Assembly: GCA_017979445.1 (NCBI GenBank)
Contig: CM030715.1
Span: forward strand, 12,020,187-12,084,186
Direction: 5' to 3'
Length of the DNA: 64,000 bases
Origin: Akebia trifoliata
Taxonomy: Eukaryota; Streptophyta; Magnoliopsida; Ranunculales; Lardizabalaceae
A model generated the notes under the pieces. It was not told the origin of the DNA and searched no databases. It saw only the letters and a list, made by a program, of their open reading frames with translations. Shown one piece after another: positions 48,201 through 58,900 of the stretch; the first letter of the stretch is position 1, and every line of letters begins with the position of its first letter. The position numbers and the translations under genes are program-made.

Positions 48201-48578
48201 CCCATTTTCAAACATATTCTGTGTATGCATACGGTTAGTATCATTTTCTATTTCAACAAGGCGTCGAGATTTCGTGATGAAAATGTATATGGTTTAAGAA
48301 TCTTCCGATACTCCAAAGAATATCTCTTTAACGTCTGCATCCTTTTCTATATCTATCTCGACGAATGGAGGGTTAATTCTATACAAGTATTTTAACTTCA
48401 AATTTATCTCATCTCGACTACATGCGGTGACTTCATACATCATGTCGGTAAATATTTTAAATGAAATATCACGTCCAACATACTTATTCTTGCATTTACC
48501 ACTATACTTAAACCCGTCAAATGAGTCTACGATCTCTCCATCATAAAAGCATATCAACGAAATCTTCCTTTTATCCAT
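42235..48578 (-). pseudogene. Mutator-like (MULE/MuDR) transposase, split by a solo LTR
   Basis: Minus-strand gene. Exon 1 starts at the ATG at 48,578 (MDKRKISLICFYDG) and has the small N-terminal domain of plant MULE transposases; a TAA at 48,294-48,296 replaces a Gln present in the copy near 51 kb. Small exons appear near 48,034-48,102 and 47,847-47,955. The main exon (about 47,747-46,528) has the MuDR DNA-binding domain (CANQSCPWRIHA, NHTCALPT), then ISYRKAWRAKE, SWDESY and the DDE block ISIDAAHLKGKYHGQLL. It breaks at VVESEN and resumes at 43,102 with two TGA codons (43,081-43,083 and 43,087-43,089) in place of tryptophans, then ESRFVLIYDRHPGI, GFCLRHLCDNF, TTNISECMNKVLK and a SWIM zinc finger (LSCTCRRYDQLGLPCLH). 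The three catalytic acidic residues look present. The transposase would act in the nucleus on the element's ends. It is inactive as it stands. Confidence 0.9.
43103..46527 (-). mobile_element. Solo LTR (copy F) inside the MULE transposase
   Basis: Read on the minus strand it starts TGTAACACCCCAGATTTTC and ends GGCGGGGCGTCACA. TATTT lies on both sides (43,098-43,102 and 46,528-46,532), a perfect 5-bp duplication that falls inside the transposase coding sequence right after VVESEN. Its ends and U5 side match copies A-E (TCCAGTCGTGAATCCCAACTC, CCGGATAAATGG), but the middle (about 44,650-46,200) is different. That middle contains a cluster of GTCGGT/ACCGAC repeats at 45,236-45,350 and a short frame near 45,700. 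No primer site or gag. Confidence 0.9.
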
Positions 48579-48874
48579 TTATTAGATTCTCCCTACATAT
48601 GGTATTTTCATAATAAGAGTGAGATTATTTGTGATCAAATGGGAAATCTATAAAAATATATGCAAAAAATGGTACATATTCTATCAAACCTTTAAGACGC
48701 AATACATCAAACACATTAAATGCAACACGATAATCAAGCTCTAAGACACTAACAATTGTAGTTCTAACTTAAGAGAAAAATATCATCTTATAATCTAAAA
48801 TTTTACTAAATTTCAATAAAACTAAATAATGAAAAAAATATCATTACATTTCTTTAAACATTAAAAATCTAATA

Positions 48875-49185
48875 GATCAGAACTATTTTAGTCAATGTCA
48901 GAAGGAGCCTTTTGACATTAGATCAGAACTATTTTAGTCAATGTCAGAAGGCTCTTTCTAACATTAGATCAGAACTATTTTTGTCAATGTCAGAAGGAGC
49001 CTTCTAACATTGGATCAGAACTATTTTACTCAATGTCCAAAGGCTCATTTTGACATTAGATCAGAACTATTTTAATCAATATTAGAAGGAGCCTTCTGAC
49101 ATTAGATCAGAATTATTTTAATCAATATCAGAAGGCTCCTTCTGACATTAGATCATAACTATTTTAGTCAATGTCGTAAAGCTAG
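48875..49185. repeat. 46-bp palindromic array 3 (about 7 units)
   Basis: The unit is GATCAGAACTATTTTAGTC followed by the AATGTCAGAAGG-AG-CCTTCTGACATT palindrome, again exactly 46 bp, and is the reverse complement of the array 1 unit. It starts right after AAAAATCTAATA. At that same phrase the paralogous region near 51,330 continues without an array, so the array was inserted or expanded there. Confidence 0.92.
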
Positions 49186-50690
49186 TATAAATGGAAAAAT
49201 CGACATTTCATAAATAAATGCATTGAAGAAAAATTTAGCAACACCTTTTATTGGTTACATGCTGAAAATTTGAGGTAGAATAGACCTTACATGTTAGGTG
49301 TACATTAGAAGACACCATTCAAAGGTTTTTCATTGTCTTCCTATGTCACCATTTTTTGTGCGTGATATACTTGTATGACAAAATACATGTATCTTAATAA
49401 ATTACTGAAACATAGAACTGATTTATACATATTTCAGAAATCAAAAAATTACTATCTTACATGCATATAGGTCTACTACACGAATTTGGTGGGTAGGATT
49501 CACCCTAGTAATGTGTAATCGCACGTCCATACCATGGGATGTTATATAATAAAAAAGATCATGTACGGCCATACACAACTGGATCTCATATCTTAGTTGC
49601 AAATTTAACATATCATATATGGATACACAACTGAATCACATATTAAATAATGCAAGTGCTGCAAAAAACAATAATAAATTAACAAAATCTAGAGCTGTAG
49701 AGAACAAAAACAGAGCAGTTACAAAAATAAAGGCCGGAAGCCTTACCATGGAGAATTATCCACAACACCATCACGAATACTACGGTAACTGTGTTGAGTA
49801 TTTAAAGGTGCATTCTTATAGGCCCCACCGATGGTGAGGAGATGGGCATAAATCCACACTATTGCCACTGAGCAATTTGTCCGCAAATTGATTAAATATA
49901 TGACACTTTGAGTGTAAAACATGAGGTATGTACTGTAATTAAGCATTTTAAGGATGTTTGCACGTGTTTACAAGTAAGAAACCACTACTACTGTTTCTGT
50001 TTGAGCATAAGACTTGGATAATACTCGCTTCCAAATAGATTATGAATTTGTGCCAACACCCATACAACACTCAAGCATTGACCTCAAAACTTTTATGCTC
50101 AAGCTCAGCTTAAGTCAGTCGTATTTCCCTCTACTCACAAGTTTGGTGGGGTTAATTTTGAAAGATTGAAGCAATAACTGAAGCTTCAAAGTTATACTAC
50201 GAAGTATCCAATTTCATTGTGAATGTTTATTTATTCCTGACGTACAGATTTTTATTAAAACAAAAAATATCCTAACTTCAACATGGACAGAGGTAAGAAA
50301 AGTAGAGCAAATGTGTTGCAACAACAATGAATGCCAAATTTACATCCAAAAGGGAAATCATATCGACAAAAACCCAATAGCAATGTCCATCGCTAACAAT
50401 ATCAAGAACAAGATACCTAATCTCTCTAAAAATATCAGGATGGTGATCCAAACATAGATCAACAAACCTGATCTACAACAGGAATTGTAAGAAATGGGAA
50501 TCTAAGGAAATCCTCCCCTTTTTAGAAGACGAACTACTCTCCCTAAAAAGATATCTTAGCTTAAAACTAAAATTCATTTGTAATAATCTACCATCTTCAC
50601 ATATATTATGACCATTATATTTTCCTAGGCAAATATTTGAATTGGGATCGAACTCAAAATGAAATACTAGGATACAATTCATAGTTCATA
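49186..50690. other. No recognisable gene between array 3 and the second MULE exon
   Basis: AT-rich; short frames (for example at 49,619) show no family features. It may be an intron or non-coding cargo of the MULE region. Confidence 0.4.
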
Positions 50691-50699
50691 CGCTTGGTA

Positions 50700-51036
50700 T
50701 CATTTTTCATTTCAACAAGGTGTCGAGATTTCATGATGAAAACGTATATGGATTGGGAATCTTCCGGTATTCCAAACAATATCTCTTTAACGTCTGCATC
50801 GTTTTCTATATCTATCTCAACAATGGATGGCTAATTATATACAAATACTTTAACTTCAAAATAATCTCATCTCGATTACATACAGTGACTTCATACATCA
50901 TGTCGGTAAATATTTTAAATGAAATATCACGTCCAACATACTTATTCTTGCATTTACCACTATACTTAAACCCGTCAAATGGGTCTACAATCTCTCCATC
51001 ATAAAAGTATATTAACGAAATCTTCCTTTTATCCAT
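50700..51036 (-). pseudogene. Second copy of MULE transposase exon 1
   Basis: It starts at the ATG at 51,036 with MDKRKISLIYFYDGEI and is nearly identical to the exon at 48,578. A one-base deletion near 50,820 (after the LKYLY block) shifts the frame, while the Gln codon that became a stop in the first copy is intact here (EDSQSIYVF). Homology to the first copy covers about 50,690-51,330, including upstream non-coding sequence, so this is a duplicated segment or the 5' end of another MULE of the same family. No downstream transposase exons follow it. Confidence 0.8.
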
Positions 51037-51534
51037 TTATTAGATTCTCCCTGCATATGGTATTTTCATACTAAGAGAGAGATTATTTGTGACAAAATGA
51101 AAAATCTATAAAAATACTAGGAAAAAATGGTACACATTCTATCGGACCTTTAAGAAGCAATACATCGAACACATTAAATGCAACACGATAATCAAGTTCT
51201 AAGACACTAATAATTATAGTTCTAACTCATGAGAAAAATATCATCTTATAATTTAAAATTCTATAAAATTTTAATAAAACTAAATAATGAAAAAATTATC
51301 ATTGCATTTATTTAAACATTAAAAATCTAATACAACTCTAGAAAGTCAACATTAAACATGAAACTCTAACAAATCCAAATCAATCCAAAAAATTAGTCAT
51401 TTAATGATAAAATTTACATCAATCATAAATAGTCTAAAAATTCAAATCCTAATTGTACCTAATCGAATTTACAGTCTAGGGTTCGAATATCCCAAAACAC
51501 ATACACAAATAATTTCGATTCAAATTTCTTACGA

Positions 51535-51765
51535 TCTCCACAACAGAAAGAGATAGATCGAAACTATTCTCAAGACCTCCACAACAGTGAGAGATAGATC
51601 GAAACTATTCTCATGATCTTCACAACAGTGAGAGACAAAGACGGAGAAACTTGCAAGTTTCTCACGTTCTCACAACGGAGAGAGAGAGAGAGAGAGAGAA
51701 GAAACTTGCAACATTTTCTAAATCTATCCAATGAAGAGAGAGAGAGAGAGGGGGGGGGAGGTCAT
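51535..51765 (-). repeat. 41-bp x 3 repeat and GA-rich microsatellites upstream of MULE exon copy 2
   Basis: CAACAG-GAGATAGATCGAAACTATTCTC recurs at 51,541, 51,582 and 51,623. AG runs lie at about 51,676-51,700 and 51,733-51,750, followed by a run of nine or so G. On the minus strand this is the leader side of the exon at 51,036 and reads as a CT-rich 5' leader. Confidence 0.7.
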
Positions 51766-51839
51766 ACCTCTTCGTTTTCGATTTCTTGCTGCACTTGTTC
51801 GAAGGAAACAATTACAACTGAAATTACATAAATTTTTGT

Positions 51840-52010
51840 GAAAGAGGCGAGGACAAAACGGTATTTTCACTCAAAATTAACAAAAGGGTATTTTTGGAAT
51901 ATAAAAATAATGGATTACTGTTTTTACCGTTTTGGTAAAATAAATTAATTCCGAAAACGATAAATTTACCGTTTTCGAAATTAATTGCTACAGTGTACCG
52001 TACAGGTAAA
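51840..52010. other. Possible MULE terminal region with hairpin
   Basis: It contains GAGGACAAAACGGTATTTTC and AAAAGGGTATTTTTGGAAT, phrases of the kind seen at plant MULE ends, then a hairpin: AATTAATTCCGAAAACG pairs imperfectly with CGTTTTCGAAATTAATT around 51,947-51,990. No matching inverted end was found elsewhere in the window, so this is a weak call. Confidence 0.3.
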
Positions 52011-52236
52011 TAATTGAAAAGTTGTGCATGTTTTGGTAAATCTGCCTATTAAAAATGTTGATCCGTTATAAAAAATGATGAATATACATGTTTTGAAAAT
52101 TTAAAATGAAGTGTATCCAACTTGGAATTTTGTCACATTCACCTCACCCTTGCATAGGGATTTTTGTAACATTAGCAAAAGTGGGTGTGGCAATATCAAC
52201 TCTCTAAAATAATCCTTTGCGTATTTTTCCGGTCTG

Positions 52237-52715
52237 ATGGCTTTTAAATTCGATATCACGTCTCTTTTCTTTCAACTTTGATATCGAGTTGACTCGGATG
52301 ATACATCTCGTTTCATTCGAATAATCTCGTTTGATATTGAGACAATGATTTTTAACCATTTAAAAAATCTGAATAATTCAGTAAAAATTAAGAAACGGTT
52401 CTTATTAAAAAATGAACCCAAAAAAATATATAATTAAAAAAAATCAATTTGAGAGTGAAAAAATAGAGGGTTGAGACTTAATTCATTTGTCTCGATTAAC
52501 TTGAATGAGATTTTACCTGTTTAACTCGTGAGTTAATTATTTTCTACACTATCTCGTTTGTATTGCTTGAGATATTGGAAAATATTATCCGAGATGACTC
52601 GCTTATCTCATGATACACGGTCGTCTTAAAATATTTTATGAGTTGATCTCGTTCAACTCGGATATCGAATTAATTCGGGCGAGACGTCTCGGTCTCAGAC
52701 GAGTTTAAAAACCAT
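52237..52715. mobile_element. Short non-autonomous element (hAT-like MITE) upstream of TIFY8
   Basis: The left end ATGGCTTTTAAATTCGATATC and the right end GAGTTTAAAAACCAT are inverted repeats of about 16 bp. CGGTCT occurs on both outer flanks, a possible duplication. The interior repeats ATCTCGTTT, GATATCGAGTTGACTCGG and related palindromic phrases. It ends about 270 bp before the TIFY8 start codon, so it may overlap the promoter. Confidence 0.5.
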
Positions 52716-52851
52716 GCTCGGTCTCCGCAAAAAATGATGCGAGTACACCTCACATGTAGCAAAGCACAGCACAAGACCACAGAACAAAACAGAGAGAACT
52801 TTTGCTTTTTAATGCTACTCAGTCCTCAATCATCTCTTTAAAAAGATTCAG

Positions 52852-52853
<2 letters not shown>

Positions 52854-52890
<37 letters not shown>
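52854..52890. repeat. (CT)n microsatellite in the TIFY8 5' leader
   Basis: About 18 CT units lie 100 bp before the start codon, a usual place for CT runs in plant 5' UTRs. Confidence 0.9.
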
Positions 52891-52893
<3 letters not shown>

Positions 52894-52988
52894 TTTATTG
52901 TTTCGGAAAATTTGAGCTTCTTTACGTGTTCTTTGTGGGATTGGGGAGAAGCTTTGATACGAATTTTACAGTATGATTTCCTGATGAG

Positions 52989-55900
52989 ATGATGTTATTG
53001 ATGATGGCTAATAACAACAACAAAAACAACAACAACAGCAGCAGTAACAGCATCAAAGAACCCATTTTTCATGAATTTTTTGTTAGGAGTCCTGTCGATG
53101 AAGTAGTGCCGAAGCAGAGCTTAGCTTTTCGTGGCTATTACAGACTCTCCGAAGCTTCTGCTTCTTCTGCTGGTGGCCATGGTCCAGTATCTGCCACTTC
53201 TGATCTGGGTGGTCAGTGACTTGCCTTCTCTCTCCTTTTTGGAAAAAAAAAAAAGTCGGGCTTTTTGTCTTATTTTTCATTATGAGTAGTTTTGATTTTA
53301 TGGGTTCTGTTAAAATTGATCAATTCTTCGGTTTCTTGCATTTTTATTTTCAATCCGGTCTATTTTTTCTTCTTTTGTTTTGTTGGTTGTTGTTAATGGA
53401 GTAGTTCTAGTGAGGTCGTTAGTGGGTTTAGTAGCCCCTGTTTCTTTCTCTTTTTTTTTTGGTATGGGTATGTAGAACTTGGCATCACTTTGCCCTTTTG
53501 AGACTTACTTCGGCCTTTTTGGTTTTGATTCCAAACTAAAAAAGAAAAATTAAAAAAATTGATGCAAATTGTTCTTTTATTCATTTAGTGTTCTTTGCAT
53601 TTAAACAATTTCACATAATTTTTTTGGTTTTCAACTGAAATGACCAATTGATAGACATACTTATTTACTGTTAGAACAGACTAACACAATGGTTTTCTTA
53701 TTGAAAACTTGAAACATCTTTGTTAATATTTGAGTTAGTTGAAACGAAGTTTTGTTGTATCCTTTCTTTTTAATCTTATTAGAAAGGAATGTGAGCAATC
53801 ATATCGAGGGGGTTCCATTACATGGCCATAGGACTGACTTCTATGGGACTAAGATAAGTAATGGTTTCCAAGGAAGAAAGGAGAGCACTTTGGAGTCCCT
53901 CGATTCGCCCTCAAGGAAGGTATGAAAAATATTTTCTCCATGTTATTCTTCTTATGCTAGCTTTCATGTAAGGCTGAAGTATCCTAATTGTTGTGTAAAT
54001 GTCTGGTATTGGGGGGCAGTGCCCTCGGCCCAATTTTTTTTTGTTACGAAGAGATAAATTATGTAATATTTTCTTTAGGGTTTTCTATTTTTTTGAGATA
54101 ATAGGTTTTTCACTATTCCCAGTTTCTTTAAATAGAGATCTCTAGGACTGTAAAACTTGAAAGAAAATAGTGATTGTTCTTATTCTTGTTTTGATCCATG
54201 GACCTAGGCACACTGCCGAATCATGTAAATCCTTATGTTTTTGTGATTTTTGTCTTCTTTGCTGTTTAGTATTTTTAACAGTAATGTGGTGGACCCTTTC
54301 TTAGTTTTTGATATTGCTTGACACATTGAAATCTAGAAACTACGAAGTAGTATGGGGGGAGAGCAACAGAGGTCTCATGAAGAGGAATTGTTCTCTAGCT
54401 TGAAATCATCGAGGCCGATGAACTCTACTACACTCATGTTACAGCCTCCTGTTGGTAGGCGGCCTGATTCCATTGCATCCAAGTGGGAGCAGTCTCCAAT
54501 GAACACTAGGCCCGCAGTGCAGAATCCATCATTTCTTGGTCAATTTGCAACTTATGTGGATATGGTCTCTTCAAACAGATATACGGATGGAAATGCTTGC
54601 TCTTCAGTTATTTCTCAACATGCTTCGGATGAAGGCTCTAGAACAGGTATTAAAGTGCCTGAGAGGAACACATCTGGAGTGCTGTTAAGTGGTTGCAGAC
54701 CAAAGTCTGGTCCTCAAACTGCTGACCCTGGATCTTCCAATCCACCAAGGTTGATCTTACATTGCAGTTTATTTACCCCCCCTTTTTTTCCCTTTTTTTA
54801 TTTTTTTATTTTTTTTGCATAGAACTGTGGAAAGTTGTTCATAAACTTTATTCTGCCTGTTCTGTGATGACCAGTCAACATGGATTAATGTCTCCTACTC
54901 AGCAGATGACCATATTTTATGCTGGCCAAGCTCATGTTTTCGATGATGTCCACCCAAAAAAGGTCAGATTTTTTTCGGTTGTTTATCAAAGATGGATAGT
55001 TGTATCTGTTGCACATGATATTGTTTTCCATTCTCTTATGTCAATATTCATATGGTGCACAATGGGTGAGAAATTAAATTAGTTTCTGAGCATGATCGAC
55101 CAACGGGAAAATAGGTCATTTCGTATCAACTTGACCGAGTCCCTTCCACATTTATGTGAACGTAAATGCTTCAGTTTATTTGCTTGCATTATGCAGTTTG
55201 TATAGAAAAGTGATTTGGACTAGTCTCACTTGGGATTTTAGGATTAAATTTGAGGTGACTTGCAAAGAATTTCTTAGATACATTGTTGTTCTTTTATGTT
55301 CATCTACCTATTATAGGAGCATCTATTCGATCATTCTACTCGATAATCTTGATGAAACTCAACGTAATAATATTCAGTTTTGATTAGATAAGAATTCCAT
55401 TGTGGTTTTGCATTGTGCATTGAAAATCCGAGAAGTAGTGTCATAATGATGCTTTTCTTATGGAATTTCAGGGGTTTGGGTGATCATGCCAACCACACGG
55501 TGGTGAAAGAAATAATTAGATCTTGTAATCCGCACATAGTAATGCTTTAAGAAACCCAGCTAGAATCTTTTAACAAGAGCATGTATCGGATGTTTGTTTC
55601 TGGGATTGAAGGATACAGGTTTGTGTTTCTTGCCAGTGATACTAGAAGTAATCGTGTTGGTGAGGTCATTTTTTGTGTGTTTTTGAGATACTCTGGTCTA
55701 TCTACTGGGAGAGGGCGAGCAAAGTTTTGAGGTGAGTTGGATGACTTCATTGGTTATCTGATTTCCTGAATCCCAAGTGTGAACCCGACAGATCAGAAAT
55801 TGCCTTAGTATTATTATTTTTTTTTTGATGGGTAAGCTGTACTTGACCCCACGACCTAAAGTTGTTTTGCAATGTGTCAAACCAACTGAGCTATGGGTCT

Positions 55901-58900
55901 AAGCCTTATTTTTTTTAACTTAATTCATTCATTCATTTACTTAAATCACATCAGATGTAGAAGCTAACTAAAGAAATAAATAAAAAAAATCTAACTTACT
56001 AAATTATATTGATTTTTTATCAACACCTCCTCTGTAACTCGAGCATTGGAAATTTAATTTGATGAGAGAAACTTGCATAAAAGCACTTGATATAAAAAAT
56101 ATCATACATTCACACCATTCATCCATACATATGTACCATCATCCAGATAATGGCTGTCTATTATCTACTCATACATACAGCTAAACTAATTACTTACCTA
56201 CAAATAAATCTGTCCAATCAAATTTCCATCTGCACACTATACAATTTTCACAAACCTACTACTAGTAAATACCACCTTGTCAATTGACCTTTATGTAATT
56301 GAACTCTGCCACATAGTAAAGTCATAACTTACCTAATAATCGCTACATCACTCGATATCAGCTGCTACGAATCTGCACTGCAATACGACTATGGGGGGTG
56401 AGCTTTAGGAAAAAAATTAGTAAGTAGAAAAGTCCAATAATATGGTTTAGATGAAAACAAAATGTGCCACATTTAAATCCATAAAACATGCCGAATCTGA
56501 AATAGTTATTGGAAAACCTATTTATCTTTTATTTTTATAAAATACTCATTTTAAAACTTTAGTACAATTATCACCATGCAAACTTTTACACTCCCATTCA
56601 AATGTGTGAAACCTGAAGAAACCAACCCAAAACACACCAACTTTCACTTTATTTGAGATGAAACAAGAAAAACGAACTCAAATCCAAACAAATCGTTAAA
56701 TTAGAAAACATAGAAGAGGGTCAACGGTTGTCACAAGAAAAGGTAAGTTAACGTGAAAATAGAGTTTCAAAAAAATTGTTTGCCATGGAAGAAAGTAATT
56801 AGAAACAAAAGTCTAGGGCGAAGTGGCTGAAGGAGGGGGATAATAATAAAAAAAATTTGCAGCAAATGGTCAACGCCCAAAGAAGGAACAATCATATAAC
56901 AAATTGAATGTCCATGGTATTCCGTATTCCTCTTGAAAAGAGGAAATGATCAAAGGAGGGATGGTGGAGTTTTATAAGGAATTATATCTAAAACAACACG
57001 ATGTTAATTCTTACGTGGATAATCTCATTTTTTATTTGATTGAGATGGAACAACATGTGTGGCAAAAAAGGCTTTTTGAGGAGTAAGAAACCTATGAGAT
57101 TATTTTTGGCTTAGATAGAGACAACAACAGGTCTAAATGGATTTTCTATGGCTTTCTTACATTATTGGGATACTTTGAAAGATGACTTTATTTTGGTGGT
57201 GAAAGTCTTCCGTGAAGAGACTTTCCTATGTTACTATTCGAAAAGTGCTTTCATACGCTGATTCCAAGAAGTTGAGGTCGTATTACATTTTGGATCTTAG
57301 ACCAATTAGCTTGATTGGTGCAACCTATAAGATCATTTCAAGTAGTTGGCATCTAGCTTGATAGAGATTATCCGAACTTTGATTGGGATGGAGCATGATA
57401 CATTTGTCAAAGGGCTTTAATTCCTGGACATGTTCTGATTGCTAATGAGTGCATCAACTTTAGGGTGAGATCAGGAAAATTCAGGTATTATGTGAAAAAT
57501 CAACCTTGAAAAGGCTTATGATCATTTTTAATTTGGGAATTTTTGAGGTTTTTGTTGGGTAGAATTGGATTTGGTATGAAGTGGTTTTGCTATACTATAA
57601 AATCTGTATCTTTTTCTTCTCTTTTTTGGTAAATGAGAGCCCCGTTGGCAATTTAGGAGTTCTAGATGCCTATGGCAATGTAACCCTTTGTCTCATTTTT
57701 TGTTAATATCCTTCTCAGGGCATCTAGCTGGCTTATGTCGATGACCATATCTAATGAAAATCCATCTTGCTTCGTTGATGGTCCAAGGAGGTGACGTTAG
57801 TAGAGAATGAGCAAAGGGAAACCCTAGCTCTGACACCAAGTTGATTATTTAGGAAAACTTGCTTAGTGGGCAATGACCCTACTAGCCTTTGTATTTAGGT
57901 AAAGTGAAGATTATATAATTTACAAGTATATCCTCATACATACACACACCAAAAATGATACATACACACATGGAAACTAGATACTTTACGTCAACATTTG
58001 GAGCAAAATAACTGATGCAAATGAGGTGTATGAATGGGTGTTGGAGCACTGTCATATTTAGTTGTAATATTACTACCGTCCTTTTCTGTATTAGGTATCT
58101 CAACCATCTCATTTAACAGTCTAGGCAGTTTTCCACAATGATATTAAGTGTGCATCTTAGTTTTTGCTAGCATTATTTCTTCTTTCTACTCAATTCCATT
58201 TCATTTTTGCACACCTAACCTAATGTTTTCATTTTCTATTGGTCACCAAATTCTAAATAGATCGTAGTTTTAGGACTAAAGTCTCTTCTATATTCTCAAC
58301 AATCTATTGTTGATGTGATATGGTTAAGGGTAGTGTGTACAAGACGGGCATTTATTTCCTTTACCATCTTTTTCGTACTTCGATTTATTTATTTTTTATT
58401 TTCTAATGTTAAATGCTTGTTTGTTTTGGTATTAGAAGAATATGAATGGATAAAGGAACAAGATTCTTTATGATAAGGCTTTGTTGTATAGAAATTGCGG
58501 AATGGGCTGTTTTTTTTTTCTTAGGATGATCACTATGGTGAGGATGTCATCCTAAAAAAAGATCAGCCCAATCTAAAACTTCTAACCCCATCAAAAGTGG
58601 TTTAGAATTGAGTACGTCGATTTTTTTTCTGTTTTAGATTGGGCTGATTTTTTGTGAGGATGATCTCCTCACCATAGAGATCATCCTCGCAAAAAATCAA
58701 CCAAATCCGAAACTTGTAAGCTATATAGGACAAATTTTGTCTCCCCAACATTGTTTGCCGAACGCTACCCTATATATAAAATAAAACACAATGGTGGGTC
58801 CCACCCTAGTTACAGTGGAGTGGGTCCACACTACCCGACTTTATTGCCTTTCCGGTTCACCTGCTTCAACTTTAGTGTCTTTCCTCACCTTCCATCCCTC

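Noticed and set aside
55816..55903. tRNA gene on the minus strand
   Set aside because: A tRNA-like A box and B box are present, but no acceptor stem closes and a poly-A tail follows, so it is a SINE.
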